From the NCBI GenBank assembly GCA_022559845.1, contig CM040126.1, forward strand, positions 119,512,886-119,576,885: a DNA stretch of 64,000 bases, given 5' to 3'. Shown here in pieces: positions 33,190 to 44,950 of the stretch. The position numbers and the translations under genes are program-made. The notes beneath the pieces were generated by a model that saw only the letters and a program-made list of their open reading frames with translations, did not search any database and was not told the DNA's origin. This stretch comes from Amorphophallus konjac (taxonomy: Eukaryota > Streptophyta > Magnoliopsida > Alismatales > Araceae). Numbering within the stretch: position 1 is the first letter of the stretch; each line of letters starts with the position of its first letter.

Positions 33190-35477
33190 GGATTATGGTA
33201 GTTGTGGTGAAGGGCCATGACCTGTGGCGTGGAGTTATCGTCGTCAAAGGACCACTCGGGGCTAGGAGCCGGGGGTTGGACGACATTGACCTGAGCTGGT
33301 GCCGGCGGCGGAGGCTGTGGAGCAGGAGGATGGTTTGGCATTGGGTTTTGATGAATACCCAGGTCTTGAATCGGTTACTGTTGCTGCTGCGGCTGCTGTT
33401 GTGGCTGCGGTACCTGTTGTTGATGTACTTGCTGCCTCGACAGCTGCCTTCTCTTCTCTTTGATTTCTGTGATGACCCTGTGAATCTCGGCCCAATCAAT
33501 TCTTTGCCCTTCATGGAGGTCATAGACCAGGTCCCGGAATTGGTGTGGAACATACAATACTTCGTCTGATTAATGGCTGGGTTCCAGTTGGGCCGTTCCG
33601 GAGGGAGCTGTATGGCATTCACCGACATGAGAGCTGAGAAGATGTCTGTGAGTGTTTCTGGCAAGGGTGGGTACTGAGCTCTTTTAGGAGCCGGGCGCTT
33701 GCTGTTAAGGTTGTTGTAGCCGTTGGGTGGAGGGACATTGTGGTATTGCGGAGGGGGTGGTGGTTGTTGCGGTGCGGCGAAGGTATTTTGTGGAATGGTG
33801 AAGGTGGGCGGAGGGTTTTGCGGAGTGGCCTGGTAGTTTTGGGGAGCGGGATTCTGTGGAGTGCGGGGGTTTTGAGGGAAGCGGAAAGGTGCGTCTTGGA
33901 ATGGGAAAGCAACGGCTTGAACTTGCTCATTTTTTTTGACCCCCTCGGTGACCGGCCCTTGAGGTTTCTTATGGTATTTGGGCTTTTGGTTTTCAAATAG
34001 TGAGTGTATGGGGGAATCCTTGAACTGAGTCTGAATGAAGCGCGCTCGGCTGTAGAGTTGGTGCATGTTGGCTATGTCACTCATGGCCAGAATGTTTCGG
34101 AAGGTCAGAGTAGCATTGGAAATAAGTAACTTGACCTTCTCTTCCTCCGGAATATGGCCGGGCACTCTAGCGGCCATTTGCCTCCACCTATCTGCGTAGG
34201 TAGCAAACTCCTCATCCGGTTTCATCTTTTCGGCCACCAAATCTGTAAATGAGTACTCCGGGCCGACCCTATCTTGAAACCGCTAGATAAACTTATCTTT
34301 CACTACCTTGAAGCTCTCGGCGTCTTCCAATGGCAGAGAGTAGAACCATTCCAATGCAATGCCATCTAACGATCGGCGAAACAGATACGCCATAAGGCGA
34401 TCATCATATTTGAATTGGGCCGATTCATACAAGAAGTCCCTTACGTGAATAAAAGGGATTGCCGTTCTCATCGTACTTTCTATAATTGGGGAGCTTGGAC
34501 TGCAGAGGGAACCGGATGTTCTGAAAGCTAGGAACCGGAACATCTGCCAAGGACTGTGGGCCAACCCGCTTCTGGAGGAAATCGAGTTGCTATTGCATAG
34601 TGGCCCATTTATCAAGTAATTCATGCTCTCTAGAGGGAGTAGGGGTAGTGAGAGGTGATGATTGAAGTTGAGGAGCGGAAGGGTGAACCGCAGCAGAAGG
34701 TGGGAGCCCATAAGAAGGAGCAGAAGGATAAACGGCCAAAGCAGGGGAGCCATAAGAAGGATATTGGGTCGGAGACTGACCCAGATTAGAGTGGGCTTGG
34801 ACAACCCCTGGCTGAGGGTGCAAGAAATCGGAAGGGCCCATAAGGACTTGTGGAACCATAGGGCTGGACATATGATGATCCAACTGAATGAAAGAAGGGA
34901 CGGCAGACTTCCCTTTGTCAAAAGATTGCTGGGCCGAAGTAGAAGATTGGCTCGCCTCCATGCCAGCAAAGGTGATGGTCTGGGGTTGGACCAGAGTAAG
35001 ATCAATCGGAGTGGGCTGGATGGAAGGCCCACCAACTCTAGGTTGGTCGATGGAGGGATTGGATTGACCCTGCATAATCGTGGGAGGGGAGATATTGGAT
35101 CCTTGCATGGCCTGATAGACAGCTTGGAGTTGGGCCGGATCCAATTGGGCCATCATTTGGAGGATGGAGCCCACATAAGGAGAAGAGATAGAAGAGGTGG
35201 CCTGACCACCCTCCATGGGGGTGGAGGACGGAAGAGGGGCTGTCCCCTCTCCAGAAGGGAATGAGGTAACCCTAGCAGGGTTTTCCAGAAGTCCTTGAAG
35301 AAGGGAATCCTCTTGGGAACGGGGAGGGTTGAAAAAAGCCAAGGTGGATTCGAAAAGCGGATTTGAGTAGACTTTGGAGAAGGAATTGACCCTAGGAGGT
35401 GCTTCCAACTGACGAAAACAACTCCACATGCAATGAACAACCTTGACAAGATGCAAACAATGCAAACAACCACACAA
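33190..35477 (-). pseudogene. E3 gag
   Basis: The N-terminal half (34590-35477) is rich in Pro, Ser and Gln (MMAQLDPAQLQAVYQAMQG). The capsid core spans 34240-34500 with RDFLYESAQFKYDDRLMAYL, FRRSLDGIALEWFYSLP and FKVVKDKFI, then EEFATYADRWRQMAARVPG and LISNATLTFRNILAMSD. A C-terminal YCMFHTNS and DLHEGQRIDWAEIHRVI block resembles the Tat gag tail. A poly-Gln run (CAG-type codons) lies at 33375-33430. Frameshifts near 34480 and 33540 and a stop near 34281 break it. E4 cuts its 3' linker at 33189. Confidence 0.82.
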
Positions 35478-36289
35478 TGAGCAACCAAACTTAGGTGATT
35501 TCTAACAAAGATGTAAGTGACAAGAGATGAAAACACTCCAAGTCAACCGAGTTGTTTAAGATGATGCTTCAAGATTCTTATGATTTCTCCTTTGGAACTT
35601 TTGTGGATTGATTGATGCGAGCTCTCAACAATAGGTTCCTGATAGGAGAGGGTGTAAAGCTTGATTTGACTCTAAGTGTGATCACTCCTTCACCTATGCA
35701 ACCCTAGACACGGGGTGGGAAAGGTATAACCGGCCCGGTGTCCGTGTGAGAATCCACGGCGTGCGGAGACTTATGGAGGTCCCTGGTGCAATTTTCTAGT
35801 CGGCCCCAAGGAATATGGAGACGAGAGGTCCGCACACCAAGGTAGGAAAATGCAATCTAATGTATGATAATATGAATGAACCTATGTGCACCGGGGTGCA
35901 TGCAAATTCTAACCTAGAATCTAGCAAGCAATTATGCACACAATGATGTAGATATGTAAACCAACCAAGGAGGAAGTCAGATAGCACCCAAGCAAAAATA
36001 TCACAGCAGAAACTGCGGAAAGAAAATGCACCTCGGGATGCGTACCTATCTGGAGTATATAACGGTCTATGAGACCCGCCTCAGAAGTATGTAACGGTCG
36101 AAGACCAGACCGCCAGAATCAATATAACGCAGGGAGCTAGGACCGTCAGATGAGCCAGAGAACCAAAAATAGCAGGAAAATAGAAGGGAAATCCGGGAAA
36201 AACCAGACAAGGGAACGATGGCAGGTATAACAGAGATTAAAAAGTACGATTGGCACAAGTTGTCCCACCGTGATCGCCAAAAAATTATC
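35478..36289 (-). other. E3 5' leader
   Basis: No gene is supported. On the minus strand, directly after the LTR, GATAATTTTTTGGCGATCAC includes a candidate primer site TGGCGATCACGG (about 36266-36279) of the TGGCG type seen in Tat elements; I could not name the tRNA. Hairpin words (TAACGGTC...GACC) cluster at 36055-36165. Confidence 0.6.
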
Positions 36290-38024
36290 TGTTGATTTAT
36301 TTGCTTCCTTCTTTTTGTGGGTTTGTGATGTATGATAAAGATGATAAGCAAAAATCAATGATCTTAATCAACCCAAGGACATGTGAACCATGAACCTAGG
36401 CAATCAGAACAAGCTCTAGCATGGGCATGCTATCTCAACCAAACTAATCTAAAGAAATAAAGAAAAACACACGTCGAGGCGTGGAGCAAGTAGCAAATAG
36501 AACACACCGCGTGGGTGGAACAAGCAAAGGAAATACGAAGAGATATGAGAGAGAAATCAATGCCCAATACTAAGGAAAGAACGTGGTCGCCACCAAAGTA
36601 AACACAAGTCAAGGACCTGAAAATACCTTGGAAATAGGTGGATGAAGCACCCGCCCACGGGCGAGAGAAACTAGTGAAATCTGCAGATCAGCCTTGAATG
36701 TAACGGTCTAGACCCTGTGTGTCACAGGACTGTGTCGGTCGCCCGATGCACCATTATATGAACCTGACGTGTCTTCTCAAGACCGTCAGACAACCTGCAG
36801 AAATAGCTTATGAATTCTTTGAACTCCAAATCTTCCAGCCGGCCAGAAGACTTGAGCCTCGTTTAATGAACCTGTAAACCTGCCAAAGAACGTGAAACAC
36901 AAGAAAACAAACCCAGATTAGCCCTTTAAACAAGCGTAGTATCAATTCTCAAAAAATTAAGATCATTCAAAAGGAAAGAGAAATACCGAGAAAGTTTCGG
37001 TTTTTTTAACCCCTCTGGGCGTTTTAAAAGATAGGAAGATATTTAGATGATGAAAATAAATGCAGAATATGGAAGAAAGAAGAGGGACAATGCTTTGAGG
37101 AAAAGGAAGAAAGAACACAAGTGTGACAACGATGGAAACTCAAACACAATGAAACGAATACTCCCTTCACCATGAAGCAGATGGACTTGAGAAACAATTC
37201 TTCTTGGTTAGATGTGGCTCCAGAATGCGACAACACTTCGACGTAAACTCCAGATCTTCCTCTCTTAGGCCATGAAGTTAAGGGTGCTATTTATAGGCCC
37301 TCAAAATCTCTTGTCGAACAGAGGATAATCCAGCAAGAAAAGAGGATAACTCTTAGAAAACTCTCGAAGATAATATCACCAAGAGTCCATAGAAACAAAC
37401 AGAAGGTTCTGAGGATCAGATTTGGAAGTGAAATCATCAGATCAAACTCATATCTCGACCACGGAGTAGCAGAGAAAAGGCCTGAACTGCCAGGACTCTC
37501 TGTTGGATGTAACGGCTGCTCGACAGACTGTCCGAGGGAAATAACGCGTTAGAGGGATACCGTCACATTTAACCTTATCTCAGAATCGATAAGATCAACG
37601 GAAGCAGATCAAAACAACAGGACTCTTGAATGAAAGTAACGGCCAAGGATGAACGCGTTGGATGAAAGTAACGGTTGCACGACAAACCGTTATACTCAAT
37701 GGATAGGCCAAAGGATAAGGATTGAAACAAAGCCTTAAGTTGTAGGATTCTTCAAGATGTAACGGCCATGGGCACATGCGTTATAAGATGTAACACCCAT
37801 GGTGTGGACTGTTAGAAATAATAAGGATTGAAAAATGAGATAGGAGCTTGCTAAGCTTCATCAAACGAGAAATCATGGAACCAAACTCAACCAAGGAGCT
37901 AAGACCCATGAAATAAGCTTCAGACTGATGAAGGAGACTTAACAAAGGAATGAATAACTTGGAGCATCACATAGAGTGAACAAGGAGATGACCCAACTTA
38001 TTGGTCATAAAACGGGTGTCAAAA
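36290..38024 (-). repeat. E3 LTR, right copy (5' LTR in element sense)
   Basis: It starts TGTTGATTTATT on the plus strand and ends TCAAAA, followed by AGACC at 38025-38029. A minus-strand TATA box TATAAATAG is at 37287-37295. It carries the same AACGG/CCGTT hairpin words as the left copy. Confidence 0.93.
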
Positions 38025-38412
38025 AGACCGTGTAGGGGATTGGGATCTCATATTACCTGTGGCAAAATTTGCATATAATGATTCGGTTAACAGGTCTACT
38101 GGTATGAGTCCATTCGAGATTGTCACAGGTCGTAGGCCTAGGAAGACGGTGGATCTTGTTCCCATGCCCATTCATGCACGAGCGTCTGAGTCTGCCGAGT
38201 CTTTTGCTAGGCATGTTAGGAGTTTGCATGACGACATCCGTCATCACATTGAGGCTAGCAATGCATGGTATAAGAAGTTAGCCGATGCCCATCGACACCA
38301 CCGTGAGTTCCAAGAGGGTGAATATGTCATGATCAGGGTAAGACCTGAACGGTTTCCCTCTGGAACCGTAAAGAATTGCAAGCTCGCGGAGCCGGTCCAT
38401 TTAGAGTGCTGA
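38025..38412 (+). pseudogene. E2 integrase, second part
   Basis: After one AGACC copy the frame resumes directly from 10063, with GDWDLILPVAKFAYNDSV, then STGMSPFEIVTGRRP and the post-core VMIRVRPERFP. This is the standard tail of the integrase core. A one-base shift near 38370 ends the frame at 38412, and the following coding lies in the frame of 38376-38945. Confidence 0.88.
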
Positions 38413-38945
38413 AACGCGTTGGATCCAATGCGTATGTTGTGGACCTGCCCGAGGAATTTGGTATAAGCTCAACTTTCAATGTATCAGATCTAGTTGCATA
38501 TAGGGACCCAGCGGTGATCCCTAGTAAGCCTTTCGAGCCATCTCCCCCCATTGAGAGTGATCCCACACCTGAGTGTCCACCACCAGCCACATTTCCACGA
38601 CAGCGAGAGCATATAGATCATATACTGGATGAGCAGGTGACAGTTACCAGGAGTGGATCCTACCCACGCTACCTAGTGCGTTGGAGAGGGCGACCCACCA
38701 CCAAGGATACTTGGATCACCCGTGGAGGGTTGCAGCGGATAGATCCGGACCTACTGGAGCGCTACCAGAGCGATGCTGACCCTTACTCGACAGGGTCAAG
38801 TTTCTCCCACCCAGGGAGAATTGGTGCGGACACCAGAGCGATTGAGAGGCATGAACCGGCGAGCCGTCGGTACCGTACACGGAGCACCACTCGAGCTACA
38901 TCGGCGTCCATCTGGCTCGGAGACAGTCTTGAGACTCCCCCTTGA
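38376..38945 (+). pseudogene. E2 integrase C-terminus with chromodomain, overlapping the 3' LTR
   Basis: It opens with GPFRVLKRVGSNAYVVDLP and FNVSDLVAYRD, then a spacer. The chromodomain follows with EHIDHILDEQVTV, YPRYLVRWRGRPTTKDTW and DLLERYQ. The frame then runs 124 bp into the 3' LTR (38822 onward), adding about 40 Arg/Ser/Thr-rich residues before TGA at 38943. Coding into the 3' LTR is a known trait of CRM-type chromoviruses. The chromodomain probably affects integration site choice. Confidence 0.87.
38807..38821 (+). other. E2 polypurine tract (weak)
   Basis: AGGGAGAAT immediately precedes the LTR start TGGTGCGG. It is short, and it is also coding. Confidence 0.55.
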
Positions 38946-41079
38946 GTCTTAGCATTTATCATATTTATGAGGTTTTATTTGTGTAATGTGTGTTTATTTG
39001 GTTCTATTCGATTGTAATTCAGATCGTAAGAGGGGTTTATTTGTAATTTGGGACCACCTGGGTCCCGCGGGCCCCCCATCCCTTCTCCCATTGATCGAAC
39101 TCATCTCTAGGGCCCATGTGGGGTCAGTCAACCTTCCAATGTGGGCTTCTAGAAGGGTTGGACTAAGGGGGGGACAAAGGGTACAAAATTTCAAATTTGG
39201 AAACCTATAAGTCAAGGGGGCGCCCCATTCTATTATAGTTTATTTTATTTAGTTCCAAATCACATGGGAGAAATAAATTGTGGACTCCCTCTTTCACCCC
39301 TCCCCAACCCTAGATCTAGGGATAGAACTAGTCTTTTTGTATTTCCTATAAAAGGCTTGTATTTCCATTTTGAGTGGAATTAATGAAAAAAAATATTGGA
39401 ATTTCCTCCAAATGAGCAAGGGCCGCCCCCTATCTCTCTCCTCTCTCCCCCTTCTACATCTGGGAAGGCTGTGAATCAGAGGTGTGAAGCCTCATCTATC
39501 AGGTGTGTAGATCGTCGCCGCCGCCGTCGCACCACCGCCATCGTCGCCAGAGTTCTATCCACTCAGGATAGCCCCTTGATCTTGAATTTCTTGATCTCAG
39601 CCACGAGTTCATCTGGAGCCCAAACTTTGAGGGTGAGTTCCAGGGGTCATCACCACATCCTAGAAAAATTGGTGGAGCTTCCAGTTTTTAGTTTCAATTT
39701 TTCCATTTTCGTTCTCCACCTCCTCTCAGATCTGCCAGCAGTCTGTCCAGATTTACAGAACCCTAATCAATCATTCATGAACCCACCTTCTCATGACCAA
39801 AATGACTTGATATTTTTATTGGAGGTTCTGTCCACCTAATACACCATCAACAATTTTTCGTGTGAATTTAGAATATCTTTCATATTTTCTAAAAATTCAC
39901 TTCATATCCCAACTCAGTTCTGCCTGCCACTGTCCAGATCCGACCACCCAACAGTATAAAATCCGTTTCCCCATCCAAATCTCCACCAAACCCTTCATAA
40001 AAATTATCCCCATTTTCCTATCTCTCCCCTCTACAATGTTAATGAAAAGCTCATCTTCTGATTCGGAGGCCTACATCGCGTTCAATGCCAACTCTCAGGA
40101 AAGTTCATTTCTACCCGGCCAGATGTGAAACAGAGATCAGTCTGGTTCTAAAATCCCCCATTAGAAGTACGGTCCCAAAGAATTTTCTGGAGTCCCATAG
40201 GGTCGAAGGATTTCGAGATAGCTTTCCAACGGTATCTCTTGTGTGTCAATCCGACATCGGTGCTCGTCGCAGCAGCTTCTGTCGCTGGAGTGCGTAGATC
40301 TAAAACTGAGTTTCAGATCCATGGGCAGCAACTCCGACAAGTGCAGATCGGAGCCACCCGGCCTCCGACCGGTGCTCCAGCCCGACCGCCGTCCAGTGGA
40401 GCGTGCCACCAAGGGTCACCATCCCAGCGGGACCCACCCCATCAGATCCGGAGGACTAAGCAACACATGGGCCCCACAAGCCCGCAGATCGCGCCATTCG
40501 GACAGCACAAAAACGCGAGTGTCGGCACCGTCAGAGCGACATCAAGATGCTGCCCATCAACCCACTTCCCGATACTCCCGGGCCCCACATGTGACCTGTT
40601 ACCTACCTGCGTGGAGTGGGTCGAAACATTTGTACCGCTGTAATATTTGTTAACCGAGAGTACGGAATTGGCCGGGGTTGTCTTCCCCACGCCGGGAGCG
40701 TGGAGGTAACGGTCTTACTTCTTGGCGTTCATTTGCTAGTTTAGTATATGGTCATATGTCACTGTGAGTTCGTTAGGATTCTAGCCCGTGAGTTCATGTC
40801 ACCATTGTGAGTGAGAGAGTGACCCGTCCCGTAGCTCGATCCAAGCACGGAAGTGAGTCGACCACCCTTGACTCTGCCAGTTTCTCAACCGCGCGGATCC
40901 GCGTTTCCCCTCGCTTGGGACGACGAGTGAGCTTGCGTTTCTGTTAGCGACGTATAGCCCATAGGAACTTTTAGTGTCGGGCCGAAGAGTCTCCATTGTT
41001 GTATGTTGCTGGTCGCGTCTGCATTTAGAGTCCGAGGTCCGCATCACTTAGAGTCGGTTCTCGTGTCCGTCCCGCATCA
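38822..41079 (+). repeat. E2 3' LTR
   Basis: It is 2258 bp, with the same ends as the 5' LTR and a TATA box at 39347-39354. The flank CCTGG at 41080-41084 is the likely original duplication. ORFs such as 40239-40643 have no domain. Confidence 0.92.
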
Positions 41080-41517
41080 CCTGGCTATCCCTTACCTCCC
41101 CCGTGCCGTATTTGGTGGGGAACTTCATCTTTTGGTGGAAAGTGGAGGGCACTACCTTTATTCGAACAATGAAACCCCAGCCAAAGATGGCATTATAGGC
41201 CGTCATTCCTTTTACCAGAATGAAGTTGGCCACAAATGTTACAGTTTTGGGGGGAGTTCCGAGGGTAACTGGTAGGCTAAGTGCTCCCTCGGGAAGGTAG
41301 CATGACCATTGAACCCACATAGATGGGTTCGGACCGAGAGCAACTTTGATGGATGTTCATCCATCTTTAAGAAACAGTCGTAAGACAAAACATCCGGAGC
41401 ACTACCATTGTGCAAGAGGATCCTATCTACATTATAATGGTTTATAGTAGTGGATATTACAAGTGCATCATCATGCGGGGTAAGCACCCCCTCTAGGTCT
41501 TTGTCAGAGAAAGTCAT
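41080..41517 (-). pseudogene. E1 aspartic protease, interrupted by E2
   Basis: Residues FSDKDLEGVLTPHDDALVIS and VDRILLHNGSAPDVLSYD mark the active-site region, with His-Asn-Gly-Ser where the family has Asp-x-Gly-Ser, so the catalytic Asp is lost. ALSLPVTLGTPPKTVT and AYNAIFGWGF follow, then MKFPTKYGTGEVRDSQ at the E2 junction. The last residues (VARMCYVISVKT) lie at 3172-3206. The frame joins across E2 without a stop when one duplication copy is kept. Frameshifts within the ORF set also occur near 41320 and 41240. Confidence 0.85.
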
Positions 41518-41523
41518 GATCTA

Positions 41524-42750
41524 CTATTCAAGAGCTGGGGTTATGGGCTTCGCTGGCTCACTCCCTTGGTTTGCTCGCTCGGCGTGGCACTTTCTTCCCC
41601 GACTGGTATCCCCACCAGAAGTTGACCCTCCCGTGATGGCATTAATGTGGATACCCCAGGGGCGGTTGTCGATCTCCTCCGAGGGGTCCAACAGGGCGTC
41701 ATAGCGATTGGCCACGTACTGGGCTAGGTGCCCCCGTTGGATGAGAGTCTCGATCTCATCCTTGAGCTGCTGGTAGTCACCAGTATGGTGGGTGTGGTTG
41801 TCATGGAACTGGCAATGCTTATGTCGATTGCAGCGCCAAGGGTTGAACTTCATTGGCTCAGGTCGGCAAAGAAGGCATGAGTCCTTGATCTCCCAGTAGA
41901 TCTCATAAACTAGAATGGTGAGGGGAGTGCTCGAACTTCTTTGGCGGCTCTCTCTTGTTGCCCTTGTAATTCTTTCTTTTTCCCTACTGGGGAGGCTGAT
42001 CAAATTAACGCTTCATCTCCCCCTCCTTGCCTTGGCCAGAGCTATTCCGACAAGCAGTCAGCACCTCTTCGCACTCCACGTGGTGCAGAGCTAAGGTGAC
42101 GAGGTCAACAAGAGAGGAGGGAGGGTGGAGAACAAATTCCCGCTGAAGTCCCTCGTGCCAGGTTCCCCCAGTCAAGGCGGTGATCACGGATACAACATTG
42201 AGTCAGGGGATGTGCAGGGCTTCCACCTTAAAGTAGTTGATGTACACTTGAAGCTTCTCCTCATGGGCCTACTTGAGTGCTAGAAGCCCCACAAATCGAC
42301 CTTCGGGGGCCACTCCGGGCAAAGCTCTCCTTGAAGATCCGCCTGAATTACCAAAAGCTAGAGATACTCCCTGGTTCGATGGCTCAGAACTAGGCTTGGG
42401 CACCCTGCACCAATGTGGTAGCAAAAGCCCGGCAATTGATGGGGTCCGAGGCCCCCTACAGAGTCATTAGGACATCAAAATAGTCAAAGTGGTCAGTCAG
42501 ATCATAGGATTTGAAGGCCAGAAACTGGAGTCTGGGTGATAGTCTGGCTTCTAGAATTTCAACAGAGAACATGGAGTGATCCTCATCTCCATCATCTAAG
42601 AAGCAATACTTCCCCTTTTGTAGGGCTCGGAGCGTGCATTCCTACTCAGCGAAATGCCACTCAAACTCTCGGAGTGAAGAGTGAAGCATGAGAGGGGGTT
42701 GGGGGGTTCCCCGCGTGTGCTACCTCTCCATCATGTGGTCAGGCGACGAT
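41524..42750 (-). pseudogene. E1 gag
   Basis: Translating the minus strand in pieces gives TDHFDYFDVLMTL, INCRAFATTLVQGAQA (near 42390-42500), then GGTWHEGLQREFVLHPPSSL (42090-42180) and a C-terminal HCQFHDNHTHHTGDYQQLKD with IQRGHLAQYV (41740-41840). This matches Tat gag: capsid core followed by a His/Cys-rich tail. Stops and shifts are frequent (for example near 42005 and 42460). It is non-functional. Confidence 0.8.
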
Positions 42751-43238
42751 GGGGAAGGTAGTCGTAGCTGGCTGAGTTGGCTACCACACATTGCTCCTCC
42801 CCCTCCCCGGGTTGGAGGAGGCCTCTTGCCTCGCGACAGGGGGTGGGGGATGAGATGGGCCGCCCATTGTGCTATGGATGATGCGACCATCGTCTATGAT
42901 AAAATGGCCACCCGCCATTCACCAAGATGCATCTCTTAGAGGGGGGACCAAGTGTGACAGCTGAGAACGTTCCTCCCTAGCCACCTGGGCCCTCATCAGG
43001 TCGACGAGGGCGTCTAGTTTGATATTAAAGGGAACGAAAGGGTTCAGGATCCACCACGATAGGTTGTTCCTTCTAGATTGACTACGGAGGGGTGGTGTCG
43101 GCTTTTGTGCCTAGGGGGAGTCTAGTCGTGGAGTGGGATGGCACAAGCTCCTGGTCGCTAGCCGCCAGTGCCTTCCCCTTCTCATGATTCACCCTCCTGT
43201 TGTAGCTCTTGCGCACCATATTGGCTTCTTGTTCGTTT
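42751..43238 (-). other. E1 5' leader and possible gag N-terminus
   Basis: No open frame of note. Its composition resembles a decayed gag leader. No other feature seen. Confidence 0.5.
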
Positions 43239-43254
43239 CCCACAGCTGGTGCCA
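43239..43254 (-). other. E1 primer-binding site
   Basis: On the minus strand TGGCACCAGCTGTGGG follows the LTR end by two bases. It resembles the TGGCGCC.. start and the GTGTGGG-like continuation typical of Tat elements, with a G-to-A change. Confidence 0.7.
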
Positions 43255-43256
43255 GA

Positions 43257-43479
43257 TGAAAGGGAAAGATCCTGCACCGAATTGCAAATCGTCAGATCCG
43301 GGGGAATGAATCCACCGATAAGATCACACCAGTCACCTCTAGAATAAATCTACATAGGAAGAGGAAAGATCAGGGGGCCTAGGATTGGGATCCTAGGGAG
43401 AACCCTCTGATGCTTAGGTCAGTGTGGGCAAGAGCTGAACGCAGGGAAATAAGGGAAAACTGGGGGCACAGGATCGGCC
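43257..43479 (-). repeat. E1 5' LTR, 3' end
   Basis: On the plus strand it starts TGAAAGGGAAAG, that is, it ends in CCTTTCA in element sense next to the primer site. Element-sense words such as GACCTAAGCATCAGAGGG resemble the R-U5 of other Tat LTRs. It is cut at 43479 by E5 and continues at 54358. Confidence 0.75.
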
Positions 43480-43946
43480 TATTGGATATTGTGTTTTGAT
43501 GATGACAAACACAATGACTCATATGTATGATGTCATATGTGTTTGTATTATTCCATATGTGTTTATTGCATACAGTATGTGTCTTGTTACACACAGTGTT
43601 TGTTGTTTGCATACAATGATCATATTATTATATAGATGAATTACATGGAATGAACTGCTGCACATGTGCATCTTAGTTCATATGTGGTTGTCTGTATATA
43701 TCCGTGCATATTCATGCATGTCTATGCATGTTTGTGGATGTCTCTGTACAAGCATTGCATAAAGTCTTGTACAACTGTTCATCTAAGTCAATGCATCACA
43801 GGTCAACCAAAAGTCAACACAAAGTCAATATTGTGCACACAAAGTCAACACGTCTGCATAAAGTTTGTGCACATGACATTTTACTGAATAATGTTTGTGC
43901 ATGGCATTTGGTCAAACAGGTGGTGTGCATGATCTTCATAATGCAT

Positions 43947-44950
43947 TGTGCTTATATAGAGTCAACGCCAGTTGCATCATGCATAACTAGGGTCGGTGCT
44001 AGTTGTGTTTTCACACAGCTAAGGTCGATACTAGTTGTAGTTCATGCATAGCTAGGGTCGGTGCTAGTTGTGTTCTTACACAATCGAGGTCAACGCTAGT
44101 TGCATGTCATACATATAAGGTCGGTGCGGGTTTTGCAGTGTGCATATAAGGTCGGTGCAGGTTTTGCATTCTGCATACAATGGTCTGTGCATGTTTCGCC
44201 TCTCGCATGTAGAAGTTAGTGCAAGTTTTGTCATTCGCACACAAGGTATGTGCACACATCTACCCAGGCATATGAAGTCAGTGCATATTCTTAATTGTGC
44301 CATACACGGTCGGTGCACACTTGCAGTAAGTGCATATATGGTCTGTGCATATTCATGTATAAGGTCAAACCAAGTCGGTGCATATAGTCATTTGCATACA
44401 CCTAGGTCCGTGCACATTCTTCATTGTGCTAAACTAGGTCTGTGCACATTCTGATCGGCTAGCATATAGGTCCAAGCATATTCCTTCTCCTTCAATAGAA
44501 GGTCGATGCACACTTAGATGGTCTGCTTGCTAGGGTCGGTACACACTTAGTTGTTCAGCATGTAAGGTCGGTGCACATTACTATGCTACATATATATATA
44601 GTCGATGCTAGCTGATGTTGTCTCATGCATTAGAGTCAGTGTTAGCTGGTGTGCTCTATGCATCAAGGTCGATGCTAGTCAAGTAAGGCAACTGTGTCCC
44701 ATGCATCTAAGTTGACGTTAGTATGTTGTGTCATGCATCAAGGTCGTCGTTAGCATGCTGTGTCTTGCATTCTAGGGTTGATGTTAGTATGCATCACCCT
44801 GCATCCTGGTCGATGTTAGTTGGACTTACTTCATACATAAAGCCTGTGTTAGTTGGTTTGATTTGTGCTAGTTGGTTGAGGTTTGTGTATGAGGTGGGAG
44901 TTAGTTCTTACATCTCTCATATATAATCAATGTTAGGTCGATGTTAGCAT
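43947..44950 (+). repeat. GGTCGGTGC motif array in the E5 5' LTR
   Basis: About 30 degenerate copies of AAGGTCGGTGCxxxTT occur every 25 to 45 bases. Three sub-types follow in order: first GGTCGGTGCTAGTTG, then GGTCGGTGCACATT, then GGTCGATGTTAG. The array is repeated in the 3' LTR (about 51970-52980), and a related one occurs in E7. Confidence 0.85.

Larger units (their letters stand above)
10064..38024 (-). mobile_element. E3: Tat-type Ty3/gypsy element inserted in the E2 integrase
   Basis: LTRs at 10064-11798 and 36290-38024 are both 1735 bp and carry TGTTGA...TCAACA ends (the right copy ends TCAAAA). The flanking duplication AGACC is perfect. The polypurine tract abuts the left LTR and the primer site abuts the right LTR, so the element reads leftward. 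Without E4 it is about 17 kb, large but normal for Tat. Gene order on the minus strand is gag, protease with G-patch, reverse transcriptase, RNase H, archaeal-type RNase H and integrase, then a long 3' region with an antisense ORF. About 17 differences occur in the first 500 or so LTR bases by eye. Confidence 0.93.
3212..41079 (+). mobile_element. E2: CRM/Ty3-I-like chromovirus inserted in the E1 protease
   Basis: This is a complete element with LTRs at 3212-5505 and 38822-41079, an initiator-Met primer site, gag, pol and a C-terminal chromodomain. It is split by E3; without E3 it is about 9.9 kb. The flanks are TCTAG (3207-3211) and CCTGG (41080-41084), which differ by one C-to-T and one G-to-A change and fit a decayed 5-bp duplication. 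Keeping one CCTGG copy closes the E1 protease frame, so the boundary is supported independently. The first 120 LTR bases differ at about 6 sites by eye, older than E3 and E4. The CRM-like assignment rests on gag style, the PFIG..VVYFDD reverse transcriptase and pol running into the 3' LTR. Confidence 0.9.
41080..43479 (-). mobile_element. E1 segment B: protease, gag, primer site and LTR end
   Basis: This is the 5' half of the outer Tat element, reading leftward. It carries the end of the 5' LTR, primer site, gag and protease. It joins segment A across E2 and segment C across E5. Confidence 0.88.

Noticed and set aside
33375..33430. CAG-repeat tract as a separate microsatellite
   Set aside because: It is the poly-Gln part of E3 gag and is short.
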